A DNA stretch of 64,000 bases from Strobilurus pachycystidiatus (Eukaryota; Basidiomycota; Agaricomycetes; Agaricales; Physalacriaceae), in the NCBI GenBank assembly GCA_019915135.1, contig JAHLMK010000001.1:744001-808000 (forward strand), in the 5' to 3' direction. Position numbers and translations under genes: made by a program. Positions 1 through 11,723 of this stretch are shown here, in pieces. Below the pieces are notes generated by a model. The model made no database searches. It saw only the letters and a list, made by a program, of their open reading frames with translations, and was not told the DNA's origin. Every line of letters starts with the position of its first letter. The stretch's first letter is position 1.

Positions 1-738
1 GTGGCGGCCATTCTGTACATCAAGTTCATACACGGACTAATCTTGTAATAGCCAAGAGGGACTTACGCGACACATGGAGCTGTTCACCTTGGGCCATTAA
101 AGCGTATCGCGCTAGGGAGTTCCCGTTTTCGCCACAAATCAGTCCACCAATTCGCCCAAGCCGCCGGGTCTCTGTGACCTGCAGGCCTGCACCATCGCCT
201 GGGGCCCATGTGAGCTTCTCGTAGAATGTGGGGACAAGTTTCCGGTGGTGATTCAACAGGGAGCCGTCGTCGCCGATGAGAACAGAAGCGTTCCACAAGC
301 AGCCCAAGCTAGCGCGTGATCGCTCGTTGAAGCCAACGTTGGCAAAGATGTTATGTCTGCGGCAAGCTTCCCGGATCAGGTCGATTTCTGGACCATCGAC
401 GTATATGGCCTGTTCCGCAAGCTTGCAAAACAGATCGTGGTTTTCAATGGGAGAGGCAAGAGCGGACCAGACAGGGAATGCGGGTATGAAAGTTTCAGGA
501 AAGACGACAAGGCTAGCGGGTCGGTGTTAGAACCGTGGGGACACGAAGTAAATGAGAGGCTTACTCCGCCTTGTTCGCTGCAGCCTCCGCGATGAGGGAA
601 ATGACCTTTTGTACGGTCTTTGGGGTGTCTAGAAAGACGGGTGCGACATTGCAGGCTGCGACATGGTCAACATACGGCGAGCCAGGAGGAGAGGGGAGAC
701 TGACCAGCGACGCGGACTTTGGGGAGATGGGCAGGCAT
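1..738 (-). CDS. Nitrilase (carbon-nitrogen hydrolase), 5' part, runs off left edge
   Basis: A nitrilase-superfamily enzyme that would hydrolyse a nitrile to the acid (or amide) plus ammonia in the cytoplasm. Four exons join cleanly: 705-738, 565-655, 67-512 and 1-12, with GT-AG introns of 49-54 nt. The catalytic triad of the family is visible: Glu48 in VVFPETF, Lys133 in HRKLVPT and Cys168 in GLICGEN. After the third intron the frame continues as HVSQWPP, a stretch typical of fungal nitrilases and cyanide hydratase-like enzymes. The start ATG at 738 opens MPAHLPKVRVAA, the usual nitrilase N-terminus before the first beta strand. About 195 residues are present and the C-terminus is outside the window. 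No signal peptide is seen. The exact substrate (arylacetonitrile, aliphatic nitrile, cyanide) cannot be read from this part. Confidence 0.9.
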
Positions 739-3700
739 GTCGATGACTGGGAGGCTGGAAGATGAGGAGGACCTGGCAGGGACCGCGCCTCTTATATGCT
801 AAAGACTCATATAGAAAGCGCATACATCATTGCGCCCGGGCAAGGCGAAATGTCATCAGCAAACGATGAGCCTGCCTCGGGAAAAAGCGGTGTAACAACG
901 GTGTTCCGTAGCAAAAGCTGTCTCCGCGGAGTCGCTGGAGTTAGCAGCCTGCTGATTTGCACCGGACATGTCACTGATATGTTGGCCTGGTCGACGGAAC
1001 CACTTTGCCACTTCGGGAGAACGCCGTAGCACGTGTCAGATCAATGTTTTATTTGCCGAACAGCCGAGGTTTCCGAATTGCCATTGGTTCCCGGCTTCCT
1101 TGGACTTTTGTTCTCCTGCGAACTCATTCTGCACCGTGGCATTCAGTTCTCAGCTCCGCGCGACTTCCTGTCGCTGCTGCTGCTTGAATCCTCCAGCTGT
1201 CTTCACGCCCTAGGCTCTAGCGGTCTCGGATCTAATGGCAGCGCTACTGTACCTCTTCGCATACAACTATGGGAGGTAGAGCACACTGAAAACGATATAT
1301 CTATGTCTTCTAGGATCTACATCTTTGAGCGCACGATCTTCTACGTATCTCGATAACCCGCAAGATACGGGCCAATCACAACCGCTATTGAACTCACTTA
1401 TCTTAGATGTCCTCGCTAGCTTGATGGGACGAATGACACGATACCTGCCGATGCCTGAAGGCGGGACCTATCCGCTCTGTCTTCATTAAAAGGAGGAACT
1501 GGGTCTGAGGAAGAGTTGTCAAGTCGCGCCACTGTCCATCAATCGTAATCTCAATTGTGAGTCTTTACTCGCATACGGTCTCTTCTCTTCCAATTTTTTT
1601 TTGCTAGAGTCGCTCAAAGGCCTGATGCCGCGCCTTTCGGTACCGCGCAAGATTCTTTCCGACGCCGCATTGACCATCTTCCTTCGTCGGTACACTGGCG
1701 GAGACAAACTGAAACTTATACTCACCGGGTAGTGCTGACCTGTAAATGGCCAGATTCTTCTATGCCCCGCGTCTGTATCTTTGGTTCGTCGACAACCTCT
1801 GGTAAAGCTCCCTCGCTGGGATCTTGCCATAAGCTTCTCTCTTCCACCATGAACCTTGCGCCGTCACCCACCTACCTACCACCAACGGCAATCGTGGGCA
1901 AAGCTTAGCGCAGCCTTTGTGCTTCTTGTCGATATGCTGATCTCCCTGTGTGTTATCGCCCGCCTCAGACGAACAAATCTGCGAGAGCATGCGTAACGAG
2001 ATTGTACCCATCATCCGCGGACGGTAAACAGCACTGTGTCACTGTGCTTGCGCTCTCGATCTCCTTCATTCTGATCTACGATGGCGTGCTCGCAAAGCAT
2101 GCAACATAGTGCGGTACTAGTCTCATTGTCATGGACTCTGACGGGGTTCCTTATAGATAGGTATCTGTCACTGTAAGTTCATTTTGACCGGTTTCATTTT
2201 ACATTCAGATCTAAATTCAACCCATTGCAGGCGCCTTCAGACCACTGTATATGACGGTACTACGGATGTGCCAGGTGCAAGTAAACCACAAAGAGATCAT
2301 CACATGAGAATACTTGAGTGAAAGTTTTGTTCGACTGAACTTTGGTCTCCTAGCCGCTTCTTCTCCCAAGGCCACTTGATTCTCTGTGTCACGCTCTGCC
2401 CGACAGATATCGCTCTTACATGTCGAATCTTCCGCCGCTCGAATCCTCCCAACTAAAAGGACATACCAGCCACAGCCCGATAACTCCTAGTCTGTGTTTT
2501 CACATTGGCGTATCAACTGTCATCGTCCATGAGTGCTACGGCGGTAAGAGTTCAGCATCTAGGTACGGTGTGGCCTAGTGTGGCCCAGATAAGAGCCTCC
2601 ATGTCACTCGACTGGCGTGCGTGTATGTCCGATCCCACTCTCAAATGCCGGTCAGTGTTACCAGGCCGCCTTCAGACTAAGTATCTCTGTTTCAGGAATA
2701 GAACGACCTCAATGAGCCGGAGACTCCTATGGACATGGGCTGAGCCTGGGCAACGTTTCCGCCTGCCGCGAAGGTGCTTTTGGTGGCCTCATATCTTTCT
2801 CCCACCAACTCCGACTCACCGTTGCTGACATGTTCTTTCGAAGCTCCCTCTGCGTTTAGGACTTTCGAAGCTCACTCGTGTACATGTCGACAGTGCCGGC
2901 ACTTCATCCTCTCCGTTCCGCGAGGCGTATACAAGGAACAGGGAAAGACGGCATAGCCACACACGCGTCTGCCGCGAAGTATCTCGACCGGTTGTATTCT
3001 ACGCTGATAGTCGGATATGTCTCCAGTCTTTAGAACGCTGATAATGGTCCTTCTTTAACTTATTTGTATTCCTTCATACAGTCCGTTACTTCGCACCTCC
3101 GTAGCTCGGCGCTTCAGAGACTCCCAAGCTTCCACTTGATAGATAGTTCTTGGACCTGTGGCTTTCGTATACCAATGGCAATCAAACCTATCAGACACGA
3201 GCGTTTGGGACCCCGCTAGAGGCACGATGAAACAGCAGTGATCTGTCTCCCCATTGTTAGTTTAATCATGTATGTAGGCACCAAGCCTCAAAACTCGAGA
3301 AATCGCGTCACGGAGGTTTGACGAGAGACACACAGGAGGAACATCATAGTGGCGTCTTCGCAACACTGGCAGGTTACAGTAGATATCCGCCGTCTCAAAA
3401 ATAGCGTATGTCATCCGACACGAAGCCTTCTACCAAGAAACCGCCGTGACTGGAATGTCTCAGCAGCGCGAGTCAAGATTTGGAACCGGAGCACGCATCT
3501 CGTACAGTCTTGCCTAATGAGACATCAAACGGTACTTCAACCTCAACTTGAAGTTCACCTCGCGCGAGGACAACGACATAGTAGTAAGTACCAAGCACAC
3601 GGGCTGCACACCAAGCACACCTCTCGCTCAAGGCGCGCTAGACCCAGCTGACTAGTCACCTGCACTCTTCAGCCTACGATACGAGGACAAGAAGTTAGAA

Positions 3701-4147
3701 CCAAAGACCTGAATCATCAGGTGGGAACTGTGGGAACGGTCTCGGTGGAAGGATCTCCTTGATCAAGGATAACTATTGGTCCCGTATGTCAGAGAAGCAG
3801 TACGTATTCCTGATTGCACTGTTTATCGCTCGTGCGGATGAATGGGAAGCCACCAAGTGGGGGAAGGCTCAGGCCTGACACGCAAAGGCTGCTGCCACGG
3901 TGCCTTGGAGGACGCGGCCGCGAGGGGACCGTGTACGCCACGGCGACGAGACCTTCTTCGACTATAAAGTGATTGATGGGACGAATTGAAGTCTTTATAG
4001 GCAGCCTTCGACTCGGAGCTTGTCAGTAACGCGTTCATAAGAAGTTTGGAATTTGTTGCTACATTTTTGGTTTGTTAAAATACAGGTAACAATACATTTA
4101 CAGCTGCTTCTGCCTTTGAGAGTATCGTCCAGTTTCAAATTTGGATT
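739..4147. other. Gene-poor stretch, 3.4 kb
   Basis: Apart from the TATA-like box close to 739, I see no gene I can support. Open frames are short (at most about 107 codons), lack recognisable domains and do not join through plausible introns. No long direct or inverted repeat and no RNA gene was noticed. It could hold decayed mobile DNA or long untranslated and regulatory sequence. Confidence 0.4.
791..798 (-). promoter_or_regulatory. TATA-like box of the nitrilase gene
   Basis: On the minus strand the sequence reads CATATAAGAG about 55 bases upstream of the nitrilase ATG at 738, a normal distance for a fungal TATA element. It is a motif match only. Confidence 0.4.
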
Positions 4148-5410
4148 CTAGTTCTGCTCCTTTGCTTCACCTTCACCTTCGCCTGATGATTCAGGTTTCG
4201 TCTCCTTCTTCTTGATAGTGATGAATCCGGGCTGGCCAACAAAAGAGGTCTCGGGAATAGCCTCGATAGGTCCCTTCACTTTCTGGTTGTTCTCCGGAAT
4301 CAACTCTTTGCGCTGCGCCCGGATAAGCTCAAGATCATGAGAAAGGAAGCCGTGACCGGCTACTGGGCCATAGTACGATGTGCCGGCAAGGGAGCCAATG
4401 ATGCTGTGATCATGGTTAAACAAAGCAGACACGACGCGACTGAGCGTACCAAGTGCCAACGAGGATGGAAAGATAAAATCTATATTGCGAGTACCACTTG
4501 GGAGCTGGAGAAGAATTGCTGTCAGAACTCTATATCACGTAGTGGACGAGGGACGCACCCCAGCCACTATTGGTCGCCTGAGCATCGGCCCACCATAAAC
4601 CTGTAAAGCCAGCCCACTGGAATGCGAGAGCAGTCATCGGTTGAAGGGCGAGGGTCGGCCAGGCGAAAAGAACAGGCGCGGCACCCAGAGCCAAACGCGC
4701 ATAGCCCTTGTTCCCGCCGTAACCAGCGAATTCCATGCCCCAGTGCAACGCGCCTAATGACACGATGAGAATGGAATGTTACGGAAAGGCGACCAGCTGA
4801 CCCAAGAACGACAGCATCACGGCACCGTATGTCACTTGGATGTTGAGGGCTTGATCCAGAACCGTTAATGCGACGCCAGGATCGATGTTAGTGGCGGCGC
4901 CGGAGGCTGCTACACCGGCTTGATGGGCGAGATAGACAGTGGTGGCGGAGGCACCGACGTAGGGTAGGCCGCCTAGTAACGCGTCAAGACTCAACGCCGC
5001 AGAACACTTGATTATAGCACGAACCCGCGAGACCAAAGACCATGACAGGCCTCGGGACGTCTTTTGCAATAGAGCGGGTGATGCCAAGCTGCGTGAGAAT
5101 ACACGCGCTCAGATGGAGGAGCAAGTGAGGCAAGCAAACAACGTACGAAACTTGAAGTATCAGACACAGAATCGCTGGTCATGTTGCCGCCTGCGATGGT
5201 TTTGGCGAGGTCAGCGGCAGCGTTGCCCGTCTCTTCCTTCAAGTTTGTCGCGGCATGCTCGAAGGTCTGACTGGCAGGGCGGTTGGAGACGCTGTTCGCG
5301 ACATAGCGAGAGTGCAGCAGCAGAGGAGGCGCGAGCTGCGGGCGGGAGAGCGCGTGGCGGCCTGTGCGCAGCGTAGTGGGCAGCATCGAGCGACGGAGTA
5401 AGGAGGTCAT
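4148..5410 (-). CDS. DUF3429 / TMEM69-like mitochondrial membrane protein
   Basis: A predicted mitochondrial inner-membrane protein of the DUF3429 (TMEM69) family, whose molecular role is unknown. Six exons join without a frame break: 5147-5410, 5025-5088, 4802-4972, 4559-4753, 4450-4504 and 4148-4403, giving 334 residues. The N-terminus (MTSLLRRSMLPTTLRTGRHA) is Arg/Ser-rich without acidic residues, as in a mitochondrial presequence. The family core follows: GITRSIAKDVPRPVMVFGLA, then GLPYVGASATTVYLAHQAG, then GALHWGMEFAGYGG and several hydrophobic segments, ending in a Lys/Glu-rich tail. The introns are 48-58 nt. The start ATG at 5410 is the only one that places the presequence in frame. 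The family assignment comes from recognising the core motifs; the mitochondrial location is inferred. Confidence 0.88.
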
Positions 5411-6339
5411 GGTGGTTAAAGTGTGAGAAGGCAGGCATTCACGTTTATATTTGGCGCGGGGAGCGCATGACCTCATGCCTGTGTCACTTGAGCGGGCGTG
5501 GAACCGATACACCATCGCATGACGCATACTTTGCTGAGTACGCGTCTCGCCTCTGCCTTGTAATTGTCCAGCGAAATCAAGTTCACAATGTGTCCACAGT
5601 AGTAGGAATGATGTTGCCCCAAGTGTCCCTCCAAAGCCGGGGAAATGTACTTGGTCGAACGACATCAGCACGAACCTCTCTATGGCCGACAACAGAAGCC
5701 TTACCCTAACATGTTATGTAAGTGACAGTGCTGAACTTTGATTTATAGTCGGTCAATCACGGTGCCATTCGCGGATACCCACATTGCACATCAGCTTCAA
5801 TGTAGAGCACAATTGAATTCGAAACTGTCGAGTCTGCGCGGCTTCATCTATACGAGGAAGGTATGCTGCATGCATTTCATATGCTACGCGTCACGCGAAA
5901 AGAATTGCGCCACACATCTGAGGGAGGCCAAGTGCAGACCGGTCATCAACCGCCAAAAGCTAATCATCTACGGAGAGTTACACTCGCCAATTGCTGTGCT
6001 CGGTGTTCAACAAAGATCTGGATTGTACGTGACGAGGTGACTGACCCATAACTCGAGGCTGCAGCGGTGGACGCGAACGAGAGCTCGAAGAGAATCGTCG
6101 ACGTCATACGCAATCCTCACCGTCAAGCACCGGTCTCTTCTGCTACTCCAATAAGCATCTGTAGCGAAGTATGACGCAGTGAATGATTGGCGTTGACCGC
6201 ACCCTTCACCTGGCGCTGACCATTGTCAGTGGAAAGTGGCGACAACGGCCAGAGGGGCCCGAGTTCGAGAGCGAAAAAGCCTCAGGAAGCGAAAAGGCCT
6301 CAGGGGAAGGACCCACACGCCAGTCGCGACTTCCGCGCA
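5411..6339. other. Intergenic, no gene seen
   Basis: Between the DUF3429 start and the stop of the zf-HIT gene I find no coding region, repeat or RNA gene I can support. It should contain the promoter of the DUF3429 gene and the 3' untranslated region of the neighbour. Confidence 0.4.
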
Positions 6340-7371
6340 TTATAGGATGTTTAATTTTGACGCCGAGTCCTGCAGGTGCTCGACTGCTGTCGCTTCCTCC
6401 CGCTGTCGCACAGCCATCTGCTCCGCGACTCTGCCGAGCATGCTCTGCCGCCCTACACACATGCGTACACAAGCCGCATACCACACTAGCTTGCGTTGGA
6501 CCTTGACCTTGTGCACAAAGGCGCCATGGATGTCACTGATAACACGGAGAGCCATATCGTGCGGGTGCGTGCCTTCCTCGGTGACGACCCGCGGACGCAG
6601 CAGAGCGACTGCATCAGAGAGAAGAGAGGTCGCCGGAACGTCCTTGGAGGTAAGTGAGGTGATGACATCTTCCAAAGAGGCAAAGACGAGGGTGGAACTG
6701 GGATCGACAAGGAAAGGAAGGAGACCAGCAAGCAGAGCCGACGCCTCGTCGCTGCCAGCGAGACGAGGGATGGCAAGGTGGCGGCATGCGTATGCGTAAG
6801 AGAGCCCGATGGCACAGAGGTTGTGCATTATTCCTGGCGTCGGATGCGGAACGAGGGAGGCGGGGATGTCTGGCAGCGGTGGCCGGGCGTCGGCATCACT
6901 GTCCTCCCACCATGGCTTCACGCTGAGCGCAGCAAAAGGAGATGCAAGAAATTTCGCGCGTTCTTCTGGTCTGAGGCGTTCCCAAACGGCGTCGGGATCG
7001 TTGAGATCGATGCCGGCGAACCTGTCGTCCTCCTCTTCGTCTTCATCGTCGTCGTCGTTGAAATCGTCGGGTGCCTCCTCCAGTCTCTTCAGCATTTCCA
7101 TCATCTTGAGCCTCTCCTCCGTCTTTGCCGATGCTCCATCCGTCGCGATTTCTTTTCTGTAAAATCCCTCGGAACATTCACCGTGAGCAGCACTGCGGAA
7201 GCAGCTCAGGGAGCAGTAGGGCGCATTGCACGATGGGCAAGTATATTTCGCTAGTTGTCGGTGACATCTGTGGGCGGGGTGAGCGGGAGAAAGGGCGCTA
7301 AAAGGGCGGCTGACAATTTACAGACAAGGTCGGAGGGAGAGGTTGCCATCTCCGCCTAAGTCCGATGCCAT
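6340..7371 (-). CDS. zf-HIT protein, ZNHIT2-like
   Basis: A zinc-finger HIT protein of the ZNHIT2 type. In other eukaryotes ZNHIT2 works with the R2TP/HSP90 co-chaperone in assembling snRNPs and RNA polymerases. Two exons (7322-7371 and 6340-7267) are separated by a 54-nt intron and give 325 residues. The N-terminal finger holds HRQLAKYTCPSCNAPYC followed by SLSCFRSAAHGEC. A very acidic stretch (about residues 75-90) precedes the AGIDLNDPDAVWERLRPEER region that is typical of the family, and a helical domain rich in Leu and Ala follows. The start at 7371 is the first ATG in frame after the intron is removed. With this splice the first two finger cysteines would be spaced C-x-C rather than C-x2-C, so the intron border may be off by one codon or the finger may be unusual. 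Confidence 0.85.
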
Positions 7372-7609
7372 CAACACTTCTCCCCAGCACTTCACGGATG
7401 AGTTTACTTTACACTGGCCTTGATTGTTCGTACGTGATTGATCCCATGCGATATCATCTCAAGAGCAATTGCTGGTCGTTTTCGTAGATCAGATTCTTCA
7501 AGTTCACTTTGTAGCTTGATCAACAGAGCTACGAGGCCAATATGAAAGCGTACAAATTTTGCTATTACAAAATACATCCTGCGTTGCTGTTGCTGCCTCT
7601 CTTACTGTT
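7372..7609. other. Short intergenic gap
   Basis: This gap holds the upstream region of the zf-HIT gene and the 3' end of the CENP-C-like gene. No separate feature is seen. Confidence 0.3.
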
Positions 7610-8627
7610 TCATATCATAGACACAGTCGAGCCTCGCGGTGGCTCAAATCGTGCTTGAGTAAAGAAAAGCTTCGCCTCTAGTTCGCCAATGTTTTCGACG
7701 AAGTATTCATTTTCTACAAATTCCGTGAGCCTCAGCCATGGAAACAGCTCAAGAGCGTGCTGGCTCACCTTGAGGGACCATAAAGGAAGAACCTTCTGTT
7801 AGAACCATTTCCGTTTGGTGTACTGTGACCCTAAGGACACCACATATAACGTAGAACACCTGTGGCGCACAACAGCCTGATCAGTACCCTGACGGTCTGA
7901 GGACTAAATCTGAAGCATACAAAGATGCTCTCCCTCGTGTTCCTCGCGGGCTTGCGGTAGCCGACAGGAATTACGAGCTCTGCGGCCGCGACGTGTTCCG
8001 TGTCGCCAAATAGCTTCGCAAAAGACCATTCGGCGTTGGGAACCTTGTTGAATGCCTTCTGCTGCTCGCTGATGCATGCTACCTCTGCCAAAGCAGGACG
8101 CGTCACAGCGAATGAAGCGATAAGATATATCCGGTATACTTACTGCGTTTTTCGATGCTCCTTGGGCCGGATATAGTGCGGACTTCTGCGATACCAGACG
8201 TCTCGCCGTTCACGGCTCTTTCAGAGGTGTTGGCTGAAGCGGACATTGACGTGGTCGGGAAGCAAGCGGCGAAGCTGGCTCTTTCCTGATATCGACATCC
8301 ATTGGGCCCATTGAAAGGGCACAGCCCCTCCGAGTCGGAGGTGGCTGAGAGGCCCTGATTCCCAACCCTACGTAACTGCAGGTCGTGGTATGGAGAAGGG
8401 AGACGGGTTCCAACTTTCCGAGCGATAGAGTGATCGATCTTGATCGGACACGTGGCGCAACTCCGAACGCGTTGTTTTGTTCTGTTGTTCATTCGCACCT
8501 TTCCTTCCGACCACCATGTTCGTCTTGCCTGCCAGTTGCACGCCTCTCTCTGTGCCTTTTCATCGACGGCATTGACTGCCAGCTTGCTGTACAATCGTAC
8601 CTTCAACTTTCGATATGCTTCACGCAA
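7610..8627 (-). CDS. CENP-C/Mif2-like cupin domain gene, N-terminus unresolved and probably truncated
   Basis: The last four exons (upstream of 8144, then 7921-8084, 7769-7859 and 7610-7713) encode the C-terminal cupin of CENP-C/Mif2, the inner-kinetochore protein that binds centromeric nucleosomes and dimerises through this domain. The recognisable run is AEWSFAKLFGDTEHVAAAEL, then VIPVGYRKPARNT, VFYVICGVLRVTVHQT, SSFMVPQENEYFVENIGELE and KLFFTQAR. The frame is preserved across three introns of 55-61 nt. Upstream, the open frame 8144-8627 is Arg/Lys-rich but has no in-frame ATG. I do not see the CENP-C motif (Arg-rich followed by P-x-x-YW) expected before the cupin. The divergent GH31 start at 8758 leaves no room for a protein of more than about 330 residues, whereas CENP-C is normally much longer. 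It is either a short paralogue or a decaying copy. Confidence 0.6.
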
Positions 8628-8757
8628 ATCATGCGATGCCAGTTCCGGCCCGTTAATTGGTCCCCTAAAGTACGGTCCGTCCTACACCCCAAAGTCCAAA
8701 CACGTTCTTATCACAATCAGCCGACCACAAGTTTCCCCGGCTCTCACCAATACCGCC

Positions 8758-11635
8758 ATGGTCAAGTTTTCGAGTGGGATGTGGCACAATGCTCCGGGCG
8801 TCGCGATCAGCTGGGCGACGGAAATCGTCAAGAGTGCGGCTCTGGAAGATCGAATCCGATGTGTTGCGGTATGTAATTAACGGCATCTGGGTTGGAATGG
8901 ATGCTGATCTCCTCCAGACGACGAAAAAGATCTATACTCGCGGCGACACGCTCAACGCGCCGACGATCACCATGGAATGCTCGTCCCCGCTTCCTGACGT
9001 CCTTCAGCTCGAGGCATATCACTGGAAAGCACAGAAACCCTCTCTCCAGGGACCCCATTACGAGGTGTTTCCTGACATCGATCCTAAGCATGTTGTGGGT
9101 ACTGATACGAAGAGCGTTGAATCAGTGTTGATAAACTGTTGACAGGCATCCGTCCGCGCAGATGGCATCAAGACGACAAAGACCGACACTGAACTGAGCT
9201 TCAATACCAACACGTTGACCGCCAAATTTGACACCAAACCTGGCGAGTTCAATTTCGACATTCGGTCCCACGGGGTAGCCAATCCCACCAGTATCACAAG
9301 CACAGACAGCTATCGCCTCACATCTCTCGGATGGCGCTCTGTCGGATACGCCAAGCGCGACACCAATCTTGAACACCCAAATTTGAACCTAATCGATCCT
9401 GACAAGGGCACCAAGTGGATGACCATGCAATTCCAGCTCTCCGTCGGAGAAAAGATCTACGGCTTAGGCGAACGTTTTGGAAATTTCGTCAAGAACGGAC
9501 AGGTTTGAGATATTCTGCCTTCCAGCTTATTCTCTTGACGAATCTTTCTGACAGGGCATCGAAATGTGGAACGAAGACGGAGGAACTTCGTCAGAATTGA
9601 CTTACAAGAATGTACCGTTCTTTATGAGCTCGCGTGGGTATGGCGTGTTTGTTGCTTGCCCTGGGGCCGTTAGCTTCGAGGTTCAAAGCGAGAGTTAGTT
9701 GTGACATCGTCCTTCAATTATCATTCCTGACAGCATAATAGGAACTACCCGCATCAACATCTCTGTCCCATACGAAAATATCTCGATCTACTTCGTACAT
9801 GGACCAACGCCATCTGCGATTATCCAGCGATACACGGCCATCATGGGACGTCCAGCCCTTCCACCTCCATGGACGTTCAACCTGTGGTTGTCCACCTCTT
9901 TCACAACCGACTATGACGAGAACACTGTGAATGAGTTCTTGCAAGGGATGGAGGATCGCGATATCTCGGTCGGCGTGTTTCATTTCGATTGCTTTTGGAT
10001 GAAGGCGTTCCATTGGTGCGATTACGAATTCGATTCAGATTACTTCCCCGACGCAAAAGGACAGCTGTCGCGTTTACACGAGAAGGGATACAAAGTAAGT
10101 CATCTCGGTGTCAATTGGTCTTGTTCGTACTCAATGTGCTGTCAGGTCTGCGTCTGGATCAATCCTTATATTGCACAAGAAAGCAAGATCTTTGACGAGG
10201 GTGTCGAGGGAGGTTATTTTGTGAAGAAGCAGGACGGAAGCGTGTGGCAATACGATTATTGGGTATGGGCGTCCTTTAGCCTTCTTCGACCGAGGCTGAT
10301 CAGGACCCAAGCAAGCGGGAATGGCATATGTCGATTTCACCAATCCCGAAGCATGCAAATGGTACCAATCGAAACTGAAGTCCCTCATGGATCTCGGTGT
10401 GGATTGCTTCAAGGTAGAGCTCAATGTCGTCAATTCTTCAGTCCACATCTGACCGCGTGCAGACAGATTTTGGCGAACGTATCCCAACAGGGAATGTGGT
10501 GTACTTCGATGGCTCCAATCCAGAGAAAATGCACAATTACTATTCCTTCCTATACAACAAGGTAACCTTCGAGATCGTCGAGGAACACAAGGGCAAGAAC
10601 GAGGCTGCGCTCTTCGCAAGATCTGCTACTGCCGGCGGACAGCGATTCCCAATTCACTGGGGTGGTGATCCTATGTCGACCTTTGAGGCTATGGCGGAAA
10701 CCTTGCGTGGCGGGATGAGTTTGGGCCTTTGCGGATTTGGCTATTGGGCGCATGATATTGGTGGATTCTCTTCTCGCAACTGGGTTGAGCCTGTGCTCAT
10801 CATTCTTTCAGGCGGGTTCGAGGGAACTCCGGATCCAGCATTGTATAAGCGATGGTTTGCATTTGGTGCGCTATCCAGTCATACTCGCTTGCACGGTAGT
10901 GGAAGTTTCAGGGTACGCATTGGTCTGTCATTGAATGCTCAAATAGCTCATCATACCTCATAGGTGCCTTGGGTTCTGGATAAGAGTGGCGAGGCCGATC
11001 GCGTCCTCAAAAAGTTCATTGACCTGAAGCTCTCGCTGATGCCGTATCTTTACGCGACTGCCATCCAAACCCACGAAACGGGTGTGCCCATGATGCGTCC
11101 GCTATTCGTCGAGTTCCCGGAGGACCCCATTTGTTGGAATGTCGACACGCAATTCATGATGGGCCCCAACCTCATGGTGTGTCCCGTCTTCAACGCGGAA
11201 GGCAAGGTGCAGTTCTACGTCCCAGAGGGGCATTGGTACGGAATCCTCGATAAAAAGATGCGTACAGGCCCTCGCTACTACACAGAGGAGCATGATTTCA
11301 TGAGTCTCCCTCTTCTGCTCCGGCCGGGCAGCGCTGTTGTGCTTGGGAAGTATGATAGCGCCCAGAACTCCCGAAAGCTCGCGGTGTATGACTACGCAAA
11401 TGAGGTCACGGTCTTGGTAAATGCCGACCATGTCTCTCGGATGGACGTTCTGGTTCAGGTCCCAGATGGGCACATGCCGGGGAAGATTGCCGCCGTCCTG
11501 CGCGTTCGTGGCACTGCGGCCAATCTCGAGGTTGACGTTGTCGAGGGGGAACTTAGGGGAGGGTTCACAGTTCAAAAGACTCATGACTTGACAGTGCCAG
11601 ACTTCGTGTCTGACGATGTAGGGGTTTCAGATTAA
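8758..11635 (+). CDS. GH31 alpha-xylosidase-like glycoside hydrolase
   Basis: A family 31 glycoside hydrolase closest in motif pattern to the alpha-xylosidase YicI, expected to release alpha-linked xylose (for example from xyloglucan oligosaccharides). There is no signal peptide, so it is probably intracellular. Ten exons with nine introns of 48-52 nt give 808 residues. Introns are at 8869-8917, 9095-9145, 9503-9554, 9694-9741, 10095-10145, 10263-10311, 10414-10462, 10761-10811 and 10913-10963. The catalytic nucleophile is the Asp in KTDFGERIP, created at the junction of exons 7 and 8. The acid/base is the Asp of [13 protein letters not shown]. Other family signatures are [53 protein letters not shown] and [15 protein letters not shown]. 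The start ATG lies at 8758, in the roughly 130-bp gap from the divergent CENP-C-like gene. Confidence 0.92.
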
Positions 11636-11723
11636 AGTGGAAATTAAAGGAAGACTAATGTACTCTAATGGATCACGATCCCTTGAATCCCTACGACTGC
11701 GAGACGCTCACTGTTCCTTCCTC

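Noticed and set aside
5738..6040. 100-codon plus-strand frame in the gap between DUF3429 and the zf-HIT gene
   Set aside because: No family resemblance and no splice extension; composition not distinct from intergenic DNA.
8103..8627. The whole 174-codon minus frame as a separate gene
   Set aside because: Its end splices in phase to the CENP-C cupin exons, and it has no ATG of its own, so it is treated as part of that gene.
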